In this document: positions 29,197 through 37,258 of the stretch, in pieces | Numbering within the stretch: the first letter of the stretch is position 1 | How the letters are laid out: each line of letters opens with the position of its first letter | Virus record (IMG/VR): IMGVR_UViG_3300023174_000364 | Coordinates: 1 to 37,258 of that record | From: a virus | Direction: 5' to 3' (one strand) | Length of the DNA stretch: 37,258 bases | Notes under the pieces: model-generated | The model's input: the letters and a program-made list of their open reading frames with translations, nothing else | The model's database searches: none | Told to the model about the DNA's origin: nothing | Translations under genes and position numbers: made by a program

Positions 29197-30273
29197 ATGC
29201 AAAGAAAAACTGATTCGAATGATTTTGCTGGCAAAGCAGGATTTATTTGGTGGGTTGGTGTTGTTGAGGACAGACAAGACCCAATCAAATTAGGTAGGTG
29301 TAAAGTTAGATGCGTTGGTTGGCACTCAGAAAATAAAATGGATTTGCCAACTGAAAATCTTCCTTGGGCAACTCCTATTATGCCATTGAATAATGCACAC
29401 ACATATACGCCAAAAGAAGGTGATATGGTTATGGGATTTTTTGCAGATGGGGACAATGCACAAGAGCCAATTATGTTTGGTGTGTTTCCTGGTATTCCTT
29501 TAAAAGCGGCCAATTCACAAGAAGCATTTTGTGATCCAAGAACTACAACTGAATTAGCTTCTGCACCGAAAACACCAGATAGTAAAGAATATAATACTGA
29601 TGGTTCTGGTATAGTAATCACAGAAAAAAGTCAAGCTGATAGTTATCCCAAATTTTTAGATGAACCGACAACTTCTCGTATTGCAAGAAATGATCCTGAA
29701 TCAATAACAGAAACTTTTATACAAGAACGAAAAGATAATCTTGTAACTGGAGTTGAAACTGTAAGTGATTCATGGGATGAACCAGAAACACTTTATAATA
29801 CAGTTTATCCATATAATAATGTTGTTGAGACTGAATCTGGTCATCTATTAGAATTTGATGATACTCCAGAAGCAGAAAGAATTCATTTAGCACACAGAAA
29901 TGGTTCTTTTCAAGAATGGTTTCCAGATGGCGATAAAGTAGAGAAAGTTACTAAAGATAATTATCAGATTGTAATGGGTGATGACAAAGTTTACATTATG
30001 GGTAAATGTCAAGTCACAATTCAAGGTGATGCAGAATTATATGTTCAAGGTAACTTTGATATGAATGTAGATGGAACTTGTAATATTCGTTCTACTGGAA
30101 ATATGAAACTTAATGCACCACTAATAGATTTGAATGATGGTACAAACGGCGCAGCTCGTATAGGTGATACGGCTGATACTGGAGACCAAGGAACAGGCGG
30201 ACCTAATGATACTAATCTTGCAGGAACTAACATAATTGAAACCGGTTCTGGAACAGTTGTTATCGGTGGATGA
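29197..30273 (+). CDS. 5: gp5 baseplate central spike, lacking the lysozyme domain
   Basis: A 358-residue protein (T4 gp5 575). Residues 15-100 form the OB fold (FIWWVGVVEDRQDPIKLGRC, then WHSENKMDLP, LPWATPIMPL and GDMVMGFFADGDNAQEPIMF). The C-terminal part is the beta-helix spike with repeating short strands (MGKCQVTIQGDAELYVQGNF, NVDGTCNIRSTGNMKLNAP) ending in a Gly-rich tip. The lysozyme domain that T4 gp5 carries between them is missing; the middle is a linker. The activity is probably supplied by the minus-strand protein at 21037-23124. Confidence 0.92.
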   Translation: MQRKTDSNDFAGKAGFIWWVGVVEDRQDPIKLGRCKVRCVGWHSENKMDLPTENLPWATPIMPLNNAHTYTPKEGDMVMGFFADGDNAQEPIMFGVFPGIPLKAANSQEAFCDPRTTTELASAPKTPDSKEYNTDGSGIVITEKSQADSYPKFLDEPTTSRIARNDPESITETFIQERKDNLVTGVETVSDSWDEPETLYNTVYPYNNVVETESGHLLEFDDTPEAERIHLAHRNGSFQEWFPDGDKVEKVTKDNYQIVMGDDKVYIMGKCQVTIQGDAELYVQGNFDMNVDGTCNIRSTGNMKLNAPLIDLNDGTNGAARIGDTADTGDQGTGGPNDTNLAGTNIIETGSGTVVIGG

Positions 30274-30285
30274 GATAAATAGAAA

Positions 30286-30690
30286 ATGGCAACAGTAAAT
30301 ATAGATTCCACACGAAATTTTGTAGACTTGGATTTGAATTTTGCAATTCATCCGATACGCAAAGATGTAAACACATATAAAGCAGAGTATGCAGTAATCA
30401 ATTCAGTCAAAAATTTGGTTTTGACTAATCACTATGAGAAGCCTTTTAGACCACAAGTTGGAAGTAATATTCGCCGACTTTTATTTGAAAATATAGATTC
30501 CATCATTGCTGCACAAATAGAACGAGCAGTTACCGAAACTATAGAAAATTTTGAGCCAAGAGTTAGTGTATCAAGTATTACTGCAATACCAGATCCAGAC
30601 AAAAATAGATATAATTTAAGATTAGAATTTTTTGTAATTAATCAAACATCACCAATTACAATAAATTTCTTTTTAGAAAGAATTAGATAA
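30286..30690 (+). CDS. 25: gp25 baseplate wedge protein
   Basis: A 134-residue protein (T4 gp25 132) with the family pattern DLDLNFAIHPIRKDV, VINSVKNLVLTNHYEKPFRP and SNIRRLLFENIDS, and the conserved EPR in IENFEPRVSVSSI. It is the sheath-initiating wedge component shared by all contractile injection systems. GATAAATA (30274-30281) lies four bases before its ATG; as a promoter it would give almost no leader, so I do not count it. Confidence 0.96.
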   Translation: MATVNIDSTRNFVDLDLNFAIHPIRKDVNTYKAEYAVINSVKNLVLTNHYEKPFRPQVGSNIRRLLFENIDSIIAAQIERAVTETIENFEPRVSVSSITAIPDPDKNRYNLRLEFFVINQTSPITINFFLERIR

Positions 30691-30691
30691 T

Positions 30692-32749
30692 ATGGCAGAC
30701 CGCTTAAGAGTAACAGAACTTGATTTTGATACAATCAAATCAAATTTAAAAACATTTTTAAATCAACAATCTTCTTTCACAGATTATGATTTTGAAGGGT
30801 CAGGGTTAAGCGTATTGCTTGATATTTTGGCATATAACACACATTATAATGCCTACTATTTAAACATGGTTGCCAATGAGTCTTTTTTAGATACCGCATT
30901 ACTCCGTGATTCAGTAGTTTCTCACGCAAAGAGTTTGAATTATGTGCCACACTCAATGAAGGCACCAATTGCAACAATTAACTTTACTGCCGAATCCACA
31001 AATGCTACAACTTCAATATTAACGATTCCTTCAGGATATTCTTTTCTTTCAAATAAAATTGATGGTAAATCTTATAACTTTGTTGTATTACAAGAAGTAA
31101 CGGCAACGAAAGCAAATAGTTCTTTCTATTTTGAGAATTTAGACATTTATGAAGGTCAATTGATTACATATAGTTTTGCACACAATCAGGCCGCAAATCC
31201 AAAACAAACATTTACGTTACCCAATGCAAACATAGACACCACTACAATTAGAGTGGGTGTGTCTCCTTCTTCGGTTAATACAAGTATTAGTGTTTACACA
31301 AACGTAACTGATATTTCAGATGTTACAACAACATCCGAAGTTTATTACCTACAAGAAAATAAAGGTGGAAAATACCAAATTTATTTTGGTAACGGTATTG
31401 TAGGCAAAGCTTTGCCTGATGGTGCAGTAGTTACTGTATCATATCTATTAACAAACGGAACTTCAGCAAACAAAGCAAATAACTTTGTGGCGGCTTTAAC
31501 TTTATCAGATTCATTAAACGAAACACTTACTAACTTTACAGTTACTCCTGTTTCTGCTGCATCTGGTGGTTCTGAACGTGAAGGTGTTGATGATATTAAA
31601 TTTGGTGCTGCTGCACAATTCACAACACAAAATCGTTTAATTACCACTAATGATTATCAAGCATTTTTAAAGAGAAGCTATCCAGCATTAGATTCTCTAT
31701 CCGTTTGGGGTGGTGAAGAAGAAACTGTGCCTGTTTATGGAACAGTTTATGTATCATTGAAACCAAAAACAAATTACTATATTTCCGAGACTGAAAAACA
31801 AAGAATCATTGATGACTTAATCAAACCAAAAGCAATTGTTGCTGTTAATACCGTTATTCGTGACCCCGAGTATTTGTATTTGTTGGTTGAGAGTTATGTG
31901 CAATACAATAAAACAAAAACAACTCAAACTGCCGAAGCAATTAAAACGTCAATTAGAAATTCTATTTTGTTATATAATGAAACTTATTTGAATAAATTTG
32001 GTGCAACAATGGTTCTGTCTAGGATGCAAGATGCGGTTGATTCAGTTGACTTAAATGCAATCGTTGGTTCTGAAATGACATTAAGATTGCAAAAACGATT
32101 TGAACCTAGTTTAGGTGTGTCATCAACTTATGCGATTAATTTTAATGCCGAATTGCATAGAGGTACTGTAAGTAATAAAATGACTTCCACACAATTTACT
32201 GTGTATGATAGTAATGGTGTTATTAGAACGGCACAAATTGAAGAAATACCAGAATCATATACTGGAGTTTCATCTATTGAAGTTACAAATGGTGGTTCTG
32301 GATATACAACAACACCAACAATAACAATTGCAGGTGATGGTTCTGGTGCAACTGCAATACCAATTATTGTAAATGGAAAAATACAAAGTATTGAAATCTT
32401 GACCCGTGGCTCAGATTATAGTCGTGCAACGGCAACTATAAGTGGTGGTAATGGTTATGGTGCAACTTGTTCCGTTTTGTTAGATGCAAAATATGGAACA
32501 TTAAGAACAGTTTATTTTAATGAAATGGCTGAAAGACAAGTTATTGATTCTACTGCAGGAACAATTAATTATTCCACTGGTTTGGTTATGTTAAATGATT
32601 TGACAGTTTTGACAAACCTTTCTAATGATGGGTTAATTAGATTAACGATTGAATCAGAAAAAGGAATTATTTCTTCTTATAGAAATAACATTATCACAAT
32701 TGATGGAGATGATTCTTCAGCAATTTCAACTGAATTAGTTACAACTTAA
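30692..32749 (+). CDS. 6: gp6 baseplate wedge protein
   Basis: A 685-residue protein (T4 gp6 660). The N-terminus has the gp6/gpJ pattern LDFDTIKSNLKTFLNQQ, GSGLSVLLDILAYNTHYNAY, YLNMVANESFLDTALLRDSV and YVPHSMKAP. Two gp6 form the wedge clamp that makes the inner baseplate ring. Around residues 525-600 an inserted beta-rich module appears, with NGGSGYTTTPTITIAGDGSG and ISGGNGYGATCSV repeats, like those in the next gene. It overlaps that gene by one base. Confidence 0.93.
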   Translation: MADRLRVTELDFDTIKSNLKTFLNQQSSFTDYDFEGSGLSVLLDILAYNTHYNAYYLNMVANESFLDTALLRDSVVSHAKSLNYVPHSMKAPIATINFTAESTNATTSILTIPSGYSFLSNKIDGKSYNFVVLQEVTATKANSSFYFENLDIYEGQLITYSFAHNQAANPKQTFTLPNANIDTTTIRVGVSPSSVNTSISVYTNVTDISDVTTTSEVYYLQENKGGKYQIYFGNGIVGKALPDGAVVTVSYLLTNGTSANKANNFVAALTLSDSLNETLTNFTVTPVSAASGGSEREGVDDIKFGAAAQFTTQNRLITTNDYQAFLKRSYPALDSLSVWGGEEETVPVYGTVYVSLKPKTNYYISETEKQRIIDDLIKPKAIVAVNTVIRDPEYLYLLVESYVQYNKTKTTQTAEAIKTSIRNSILLYNETYLNKFGATMVLSRMQDAVDSVDLNAIVGSEMTLRLQKRFEPSLGVSSTYAINFNAELHRGTVSNKMTSTQFTVYDSNGVIRTAQIEEIPESYTGVSSIEVTNGGSGYTTTPTITIAGDGSGATAIPIIVNGKIQSIEILTRGSDYSRATATISGGNGYGATCSVLLDAKYGTLRTVYFNEMAERQVIDSTAGTINYSTGLVMLNDLTVLTNLSNDGLIRLTIESEKGIISSYRNNIITIDGDDSSAISTELVTT

Positions 32750-35358
32750 TGTCTGACCAAAAAATATCATTATTAATTAATAGACAAGTTCCTGAATTTG
32801 TTCGGGAAGAATATCCTTTATTCATTACATTTTTGGAAGCCTATTATGAGTACCTTGAAACGAAACAAGGTACTCAATTAAATGATTTGGTCAAAAAATC
32901 CAAAGATTTAAAATATCTAAACGATGTTGATTATTCAATTGATGATTTTGAACAACAATTTTTTAATACATTTGCTTCTTTAGTTCCTAGAGATGTTGCG
33001 GCCGATAAAAATGTATTAATCAAAAAAATATTACCTCTATACCTTTCAAAAGGTTCTGAGGCATCATTCAAATTACTTTATAGACTTTTGTTTGGCCAAG
33101 AACTTGAAATTACATATCCAGGCAATGAAATTTTAATTGCTTCTGATGGTAAATGGGTAGTTGAAAATGTTTTAAAAGTATCTGCAACTATTGCATCATA
33201 TTATACAGGAAATGGTTCAACAAAAGAATTTAAAATTCTACAAGAAGTTGATGATATTACAGTTTATGTAAATGATGTTTTACAAACTAATTATTACATC
33301 AAAAAAGAATTAAAAAAATTAACATTTAATACCGCACCTGCAAATGGTGCAACAATTAAAGTTTATTACAATACTTTAGATTATACGAAGTTTGTTAACC
33401 GCAAAGTTACTGGTTTAACATCTGGTGCAACGGCACTTGTTGAAAAAACTTCAAGTAGGTATATCAACAGTAGAAAAATTGTTGAATTGTTTATCAATAG
33501 CAAAACACTTATTGGTGAATTTACTATTGGTGAAAAAGTTACTGCCACTTATATTGATTCAGATGATGTTTTAATTAATATATTATTTTCTGGTGTTTCA
33601 TCTCTACAGACCATTAACATCATAGATGGTGGTTCAAATTACAATGTTGGAGATCCAGTTGCAATTAGCACAGGATTCTCGGATGAAAATGCATCGGCAA
33701 CTATCTCAAAGATTTTTAAAGGTGTAATTAATAAAGTAACAATCAATAATGGTGGTGCAGGATTTAAACCACCATCAAGAATTGCAGCCGTTGGATATGC
33801 AAATACAGAATTAGATTTTGCTATCTCTCAAGTAGACACATCGGGTGCAAATACTGCAAATGTGTTTACTATTTTTTCAGATATTATTTCTGATATAGGC
33901 TCTACTTTAATTTCTGCCGCAAACTATGGAACTGCCGGTGGTACTATTGCATTACCAAATGTAAACACACGATTGGTAGATGCATTTGGTAATGTATCAT
34001 ATACTGCGATTGGGTCAATTTCTAATGTTGCAATTATATCTGCTAATGTGGCAGTTTCAATAATGCCAACATTAAATGCTGAGCCTGCAATCTATACCAT
34101 TCCTGCTAGAGGTGCAACACCATCTTCTACAGATATTAAAATTGATACCTTTGGTTCTATTGGAAGAATAGATATTAACAATGGCGGTTCAAATTATGCT
34201 ATTGGTGATGAATTAATATTCACTAATCAACCAATGACTTTTGGTTCTGGTGCTGCAGCTGAAGTTTCAAATGTAAGTTCTTCAGGTGTAATTACTGCCG
34301 TAAAAATATTACCAAGTAAAATTTCAGGTAATGTTTCTGTAACTTCATCATCAAATGTGATGGTTCAGGGATATGGAACTGTATTTGATACCGAATTACA
34401 AGTTGGTGATAGAGTATTAATTCAAGGTCAAGGTAAAACAATTACTGTAATTGCTTCTGCAACATCATTGAATGTTAATACATCATTTACTTCCGCATTT
34501 ACGAACAAACCAATTAGGCACATTGATAGATACTTAATTGGTGGTCAAGGATATTCACAAGATAGTTTACCAACAATAACAGTTACATCTACCGCAGGTT
34601 CTGGTGCAAACCTTTCTGTTCATAGTATTATGGGTGATGGTGAAAACTTATCACCAAAAGGAACTAAGAGAATTGGTGAGATTGAAGAAATTATTGTTGT
34701 CGATCCAGGTAGTGGATATACCGCAATTCCTTTAATTGATTTGACTTCTAAAGGTGATGGAAATGCAACTGCAAATGCCACACTAAATCCAACATATGAA
34801 GTATTGGATGGAAGATGGACTTCTGCTGATGGTATTCTTTCTTCTATTGATAGAAAGATACAAGGTAAAAATTACTATGTTAAGTATTCATATCTCACAT
34901 CTTCTGAAACAGAATTTGCAAAATACAAACAAGTATTTAAAGAGTTGTTGCATCCTGCAGGTTTCAAAGCATATGCACAATTAGTTAAAACAAACACCAT
35001 AACTTTGGATCAAGTTCCAGTTGCAACAAGTGTAGACCCAAATACAATAAGGTCAGTTTCTGGTACAGTAAACGTAGGCAATACGAGCATTTATGTAACT
35101 GGAACAGGAACACTATTTAATATTGCCAACTCATTAGGAATAATTTCAGTTGGTGCTTATATTGCTGTTAATTCTCAAATAAGAGTCATATCAAGTATTA
35201 TAAGTAATACCAACTTAGCTGTAACTAGTGCATTTACGATTACTGCAAATAATGAGGAAATGGTTGTTATGAATACCGTATACGATGCGGTTGTCACAGA
35301 GACACTACTAGAAGAAATTATAACAGAAACAGGAATTTCTTTGACTACAGAAGTATAA
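32749..35358 (+). CDS. baseplate wedge protein in the gp7 position
   Basis: An 869-residue protein directly after gp6, where T4 has gp7 (1032). Its N-terminus (QVPEFVREEYPLFITFLEAY, then a helical region with LPLYLSKGSEASFKLLYRLL) is typical of wedge-associated proteins of T4-like aquatic phages. The remainder is a chain of beta modules: GGSNYNVGDP, NNGGAGFKPP, NNGGSNYAIGDELIF and PGSGYTAIPLIDLT repeats, and two copies of a domain of the form GxGTxF...GxxIxI...L.VT.AFT (about 540-595 and 770-830). I am sure it is structural; identity with gp7 rests on order only. Confidence 0.8.
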   Translation: MSDQKISLLINRQVPEFVREEYPLFITFLEAYYEYLETKQGTQLNDLVKKSKDLKYLNDVDYSIDDFEQQFFNTFASLVPRDVAADKNVLIKKILPLYLSKGSEASFKLLYRLLFGQELEITYPGNEILIASDGKWVVENVLKVSATIASYYTGNGSTKEFKILQEVDDITVYVNDVLQTNYYIKKELKKLTFNTAPANGATIKVYYNTLDYTKFVNRKVTGLTSGATALVEKTSSRYINSRKIVELFINSKTLIGEFTIGEKVTATYIDSDDVLINILFSGVSSLQTINIIDGGSNYNVGDPVAISTGFSDENASATISKIFKGVINKVTINNGGAGFKPPSRIAAVGYANTELDFAISQVDTSGANTANVFTIFSDIISDIGSTLISAANYGTAGGTIALPNVNTRLVDAFGNVSYTAIGSISNVAIISANVAVSIMPTLNAEPAIYTIPARGATPSSTDIKIDTFGSIGRIDINNGGSNYAIGDELIFTNQPMTFGSGAAAEVSNVSSSGVITAVKILPSKISGNVSVTSSSNVMVQGYGTVFDTELQVGDRVLIQGQGKTITVIASATSLNVNTSFTSAFTNKPIRHIDRYLIGGQGYSQDSLPTITVTSTAGSGANLSVHSIMGDGENLSPKGTKRIGEIEEIIVVDPGSGYTAIPLIDLTSKGDGNATANATLNPTYEVLDGRWTSADGILSSIDRKIQGKNYYVKYSYLTSSETEFAKYKQVFKELLHPAGFKAYAQLVKTNTITLDQVPVATSVDPNTIRSVSGTVNVGNTSIYVTGTGTLFNIANSLGIISVGAYIAVNSQIRVISSIISNTNLAVTSAFTITANNEEMVVMNTVYDAVVTETLLEEIITETGISLTTEV

Positions 35359-35370
35359 ACAGGATAGAAA

Positions 35371-37258
35371 ATGTCATCAACAAAAATAACAAGTTTACCA
35401 GAATTATCGTCACCAAGTGCAAACGGCGCAAATACCGTTTTCGTTGTTGTTGATAAAAGTAGTGGAACATTTACAACCAAACAACTTACATTGGGTAATT
35501 TGGACATTGCTATTGATAATGTGGCAAGTTTTGCATATACTCAAGCAAATAATGCATATACTCAAGCAAATTCTGCAAACATTTTAGCACAAGCATCATT
35601 TACTTTTGCAAACACAATTAATGTTAAAGTAGATTCGGTATATGCATTTGCAAATATTGCCAATATCAAAGTTGATTCTGTTTATGCTTTTGCTAATATT
35701 GCCAATATCAAAGTTGATTCTGCATACGCTTTTGCTAACACAATTAATATTAAAACAGATGCGGCTTTTACTCGAGCAAATACCGCAAACGTAACTGCAC
35801 AAGCTGGATGGGACAAAGCCAATTCTGCCAACGTGATTGCACAAGGTGGATATAATTTAGCAAACTCTGCCAACATATTAGCTCAAGCTTCATTTACACA
35901 AGCAAATAGTGCAAACATATTGGCACAGGCTGCATTTACTCAGGCTAACTCAGCAAATATATTAGCACAAGCATCTTTTACTCAAGCCAATACCGCAAAT
36001 ACTTTAGCACAAGCAGGTTTCAACCAAGCAAACTCCGCTAACGTCTTAGCACAGGCTGCCTTTAATGCCGCAAATACTGCTAATGCACCTTTTGCTCAAG
36101 CTGCATTTAATCAAGCTAATTCTGCTAATATTTTGGCACAATCTGCATTTACACAAGCAAACTTAGATATAACAAATATATCTACAACTGCAGGTGTGTA
36201 TGGTAACGCAACTCATGTTGCCATAATTACAATAACTGCGAATGGTCGTGTATCGTCTATCACTAATACTGCCATTTCAACTGCAACCGAAACGGCCGCA
36301 TTTACACAAGCTAATACTGCAAACATACTGGCACAGGCTGCGTTCTCACAAGCAAATTCTGCAAATGTTTTAGCACAGGCTGCGTTTAACCAAGCAAACA
36401 CAAGTGCTTCTGGTTATATGACTTCTGCATACGCAAAAGCCAACTCTGCAAATGTCTTGGCACAATCTGCATTTGATAACAGTAACTCTGCTTTCAATCA
36501 AGCAAATACAGGACTTTCTTTATCTGCAACTGCATTTAATATGGCAAATACTGCCAACATAACTGCATTTGCCTCTTACGCAAAAGCAAATACTGCCAAT
36601 GTGACTGCACAGGCCGCTTTTGATACTGCTAACTCCGCAACTATAACGGCTGCGATAGTTTCTTCCGCATTTGGCCAAGCAAACTCTGCATACAATAAAG
36701 CAAATAGTGCCAATGTAATTGCACAATCTGCATTTGATACCGCAAACAATGCGGCTGCAGGATATAATCAAGCAAATACCGCTAACGTGACAGCACAGGC
36801 CGCATTTAATTTAGCAAACACAGTTAATACTGTTGCACTATATGCAAGCACTAAAGCAAATTCTGCATCTGATACTGCCAATTCTGCATTAGCACTTGCA
36901 GCTATAGCAGTTAACTATGATAACTTTGCAAACGCAGCTTTTGATGCCGCCAACTCTGCAACAACTTTGGCGCAGGCTGCATTTGGACAAGCAAATACTG
37001 GATTCAGTAAAGCCAATTCTGCAAACGTATTGGCACAAGCCGCATTTGATACGGGTAATACAACTTTATCAACTGTTCAAATTGCGATGTTCCCGTATTT
37101 GAATTCTGCGTTCTCACAGGCAAATGCCGCTTACAATCAAGCAAATACAGAAACTATTGGTACTAATGCATATGCTTTTGCTAATACAGTAAATGTTAAA
37201 GTCGATTCTGCATATGCTTTTGCTAATACAGTAAATGTTAAAGTCGATTCTGCATATG
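35371..37258 (+). CDS. repetitive tail-fibre-like structural protein, 3' end outside window
   Basis: The frame starts at ATG 35371 (AGGA upstream) and stays open through the window end, 629 codons so far. Residues 1-50 hold a conserved phage structural start (SSTKITSLPELSSPSANGAN, then TVFVVVDKSSGTFTTKQLTL). Then follow dozens of 14-residue units of the type FTQANSANILAQAA, Ala/Asn-rich and probably a long trimeric coil or fibre shaft. One unit is interrupted by VYGNATHVAIITITANGRVS, a small domain I recall from tail fibres of aquatic phages. Its position after the wedge genes fits a proximal fibre or neck-to-baseplate fibre. Confidence 0.85.
   Translation, partial: MSSTKITSLPELSSPSANGANTVFVVVDKSSGTFTTKQLTLGNLDIAIDNVASFAYTQANNAYTQANSANILAQASFTFANTINVKVDSVYAFANIANIKVDSVYAFANIANIKVDSAYAFANTINIKTDAAFTRANTANVTAQAGWDKANSANVIAQGGYNLANSANILAQASFTQANSANILAQAAFTQANSANILAQASFTQANTANTLAQAGFNQANSANVLAQAAFNAANTANAPFAQAAFNQANSANILAQSAFTQANLDITNISTTAGVYGNATHVAIITITANGRVSSITNTAISTATETAAFTQANTANILAQAAFSQANSANVLAQAAFNQANTSASGYMTSAYAKANSANVLAQSAFDNSNSAFNQANTGLSLSATAFNMANTANITAFASYAKANTANVTAQAAFDTANSATITAAIVSSAFGQANSAYNKANSANVIAQSAFDTANNAAAGYNQANTANVTAQAAFNLANTVNTVALYASTKANSASDTANSALALAAIAVNYDNFANAAFDAANSATTLAQAAFGQANTGFSKANSANVLAQAAFDTGNTTLSTVQIAMFPYLNSAFSQANAAYNQANTETIGTNAYAFANTVNVKVDSAYAFANTVNVKVDSAY
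37168..37258 (+). repeat. perfect 42-bp tandem repeat in fibre gene
   Basis: 37168-37209 and 37210-37251 are identical 42-bp units, and a third begins at 37252 and is cut by the window end. Each encodes AYAFANTVNVKVDS. A less perfect version of the same unit occurs at about 35640-35750. Confidence 0.95.

Noticed and set aside
30274-30281. GATAAATA before gp25 (and the same word before the gene at 25410) as late promoters
   Set aside because: They lie one to four bases from the start codon, leaving no leader; the match is short enough to occur by chance in AT-rich DNA.
35596-36771. Minus-strand open frames inside the fibre gene (35596-35844, 35682-35876, 36213-36401, 36520-36771)
   Set aside because: They are reverse images of the Ala/Asn-rich repeat coding strand, have no ribosome binding sites and lie wholly inside a long plus-strand gene.
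37168-37258. Tandem 42-bp repeats as a CRISPR array
   Set aside because: Units are contiguous with no spacers, keep reading frame and encode the fibre repeat.

Overview
The window is an AT-rich, densely packed piece of a T4-like contractile-tailed phage genome (tevenvirus superfamily). The type of phage is fixed by a T4 replication and late-transcription block (rnh, dsbA, 33, 59, 32) and a T4 baseplate block (26, 51, a 54-like gene, 4, 48, 53, 27, 5, 25, 6, a gene in the gp7 position). Many of the small unknown genes resemble, from memory, conserved hypotheticals of marine and freshwater T4-like phages. The host must be Gram-negative: a beta-barrel outer-membrane protein, a tail lysozyme and a SleB-type wall hydrolase are all present. 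The tmRNA gene is circularly permuted, a form known from Alphaproteobacteria, some Cyanobacteria and some Betaproteobacteria. Its tag (ANDESYRIAA) looks more like beta/gamma-proteobacterial tags, so an aquatic proteobacterium is my best guess, but the host is not determined.

Layout. 1-225: end of a tRNA array (a partial tRNA, tRNA-Leu(UAA), a CAU tRNA of the Ile2 type). 226-1188: two minus-strand membrane/coiled-coil genes. 1201-1319: divergent control region. 1353-4426: five tightly packed genes including a metallophosphoesterase. 4474-8282: RNase H, a small unknown, glycosyltransferase, GalE-like epimerase, ClpP and two small genes. 8283-12342: accessory region of small genes driven by near-consensus sigma70-type promoters. 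Four of these promoters carry a GTTG-N8-CAAC dyad just upstream. The region ends in a structured, relatively GC-rich 170-bp stretch. 12339-14614: MazG-like enzyme, small genes and a PD-(D/E)XK exonuclease. 14620-14906: permuted tmRNA, followed at once by an outer-membrane protein gene. 15437-17131: small conserved genes interrupted by a GIY-YIG homing endonuclease, closed by a terminator. 17186-20995: wall hydrolase, membrane protein, dsbA, 33, 59, a HAD nucleotidase and 32, closed by a UUCG terminator. 21037-25854 (minus strand): lysozyme-domain hub protein, gp51, gp26, a tube-like protein, an unknown and gp4. 25886-37258 (plus strand): gp48, gp53, gp27, gp5, gp25, gp6, a gp7-position protein and the start of a very repetitive tail-fibre-like gene that runs off the end.

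How the parts work together. Early genes appear to use host-type promoters, probably under a common dyad-binding regulator. gp33 and DsbA point to T4-type late transcription, and ATAAATA-like late elements lie between the divergent tail operons. RNase H, gp59 and gp32 serve the replication fork. The minus-strand hub genes and plus-strand wedge/tube genes build one baseplate. The most unusual points are the complete phage tmRNA with its own tag, next to a phage ClpP elsewhere in the window; the likely -1 frameshift joining gp26 to gp51; the promoter dyads; the structured block before the MazG-like gene; and a tail lysozyme domain carried outside gp5.
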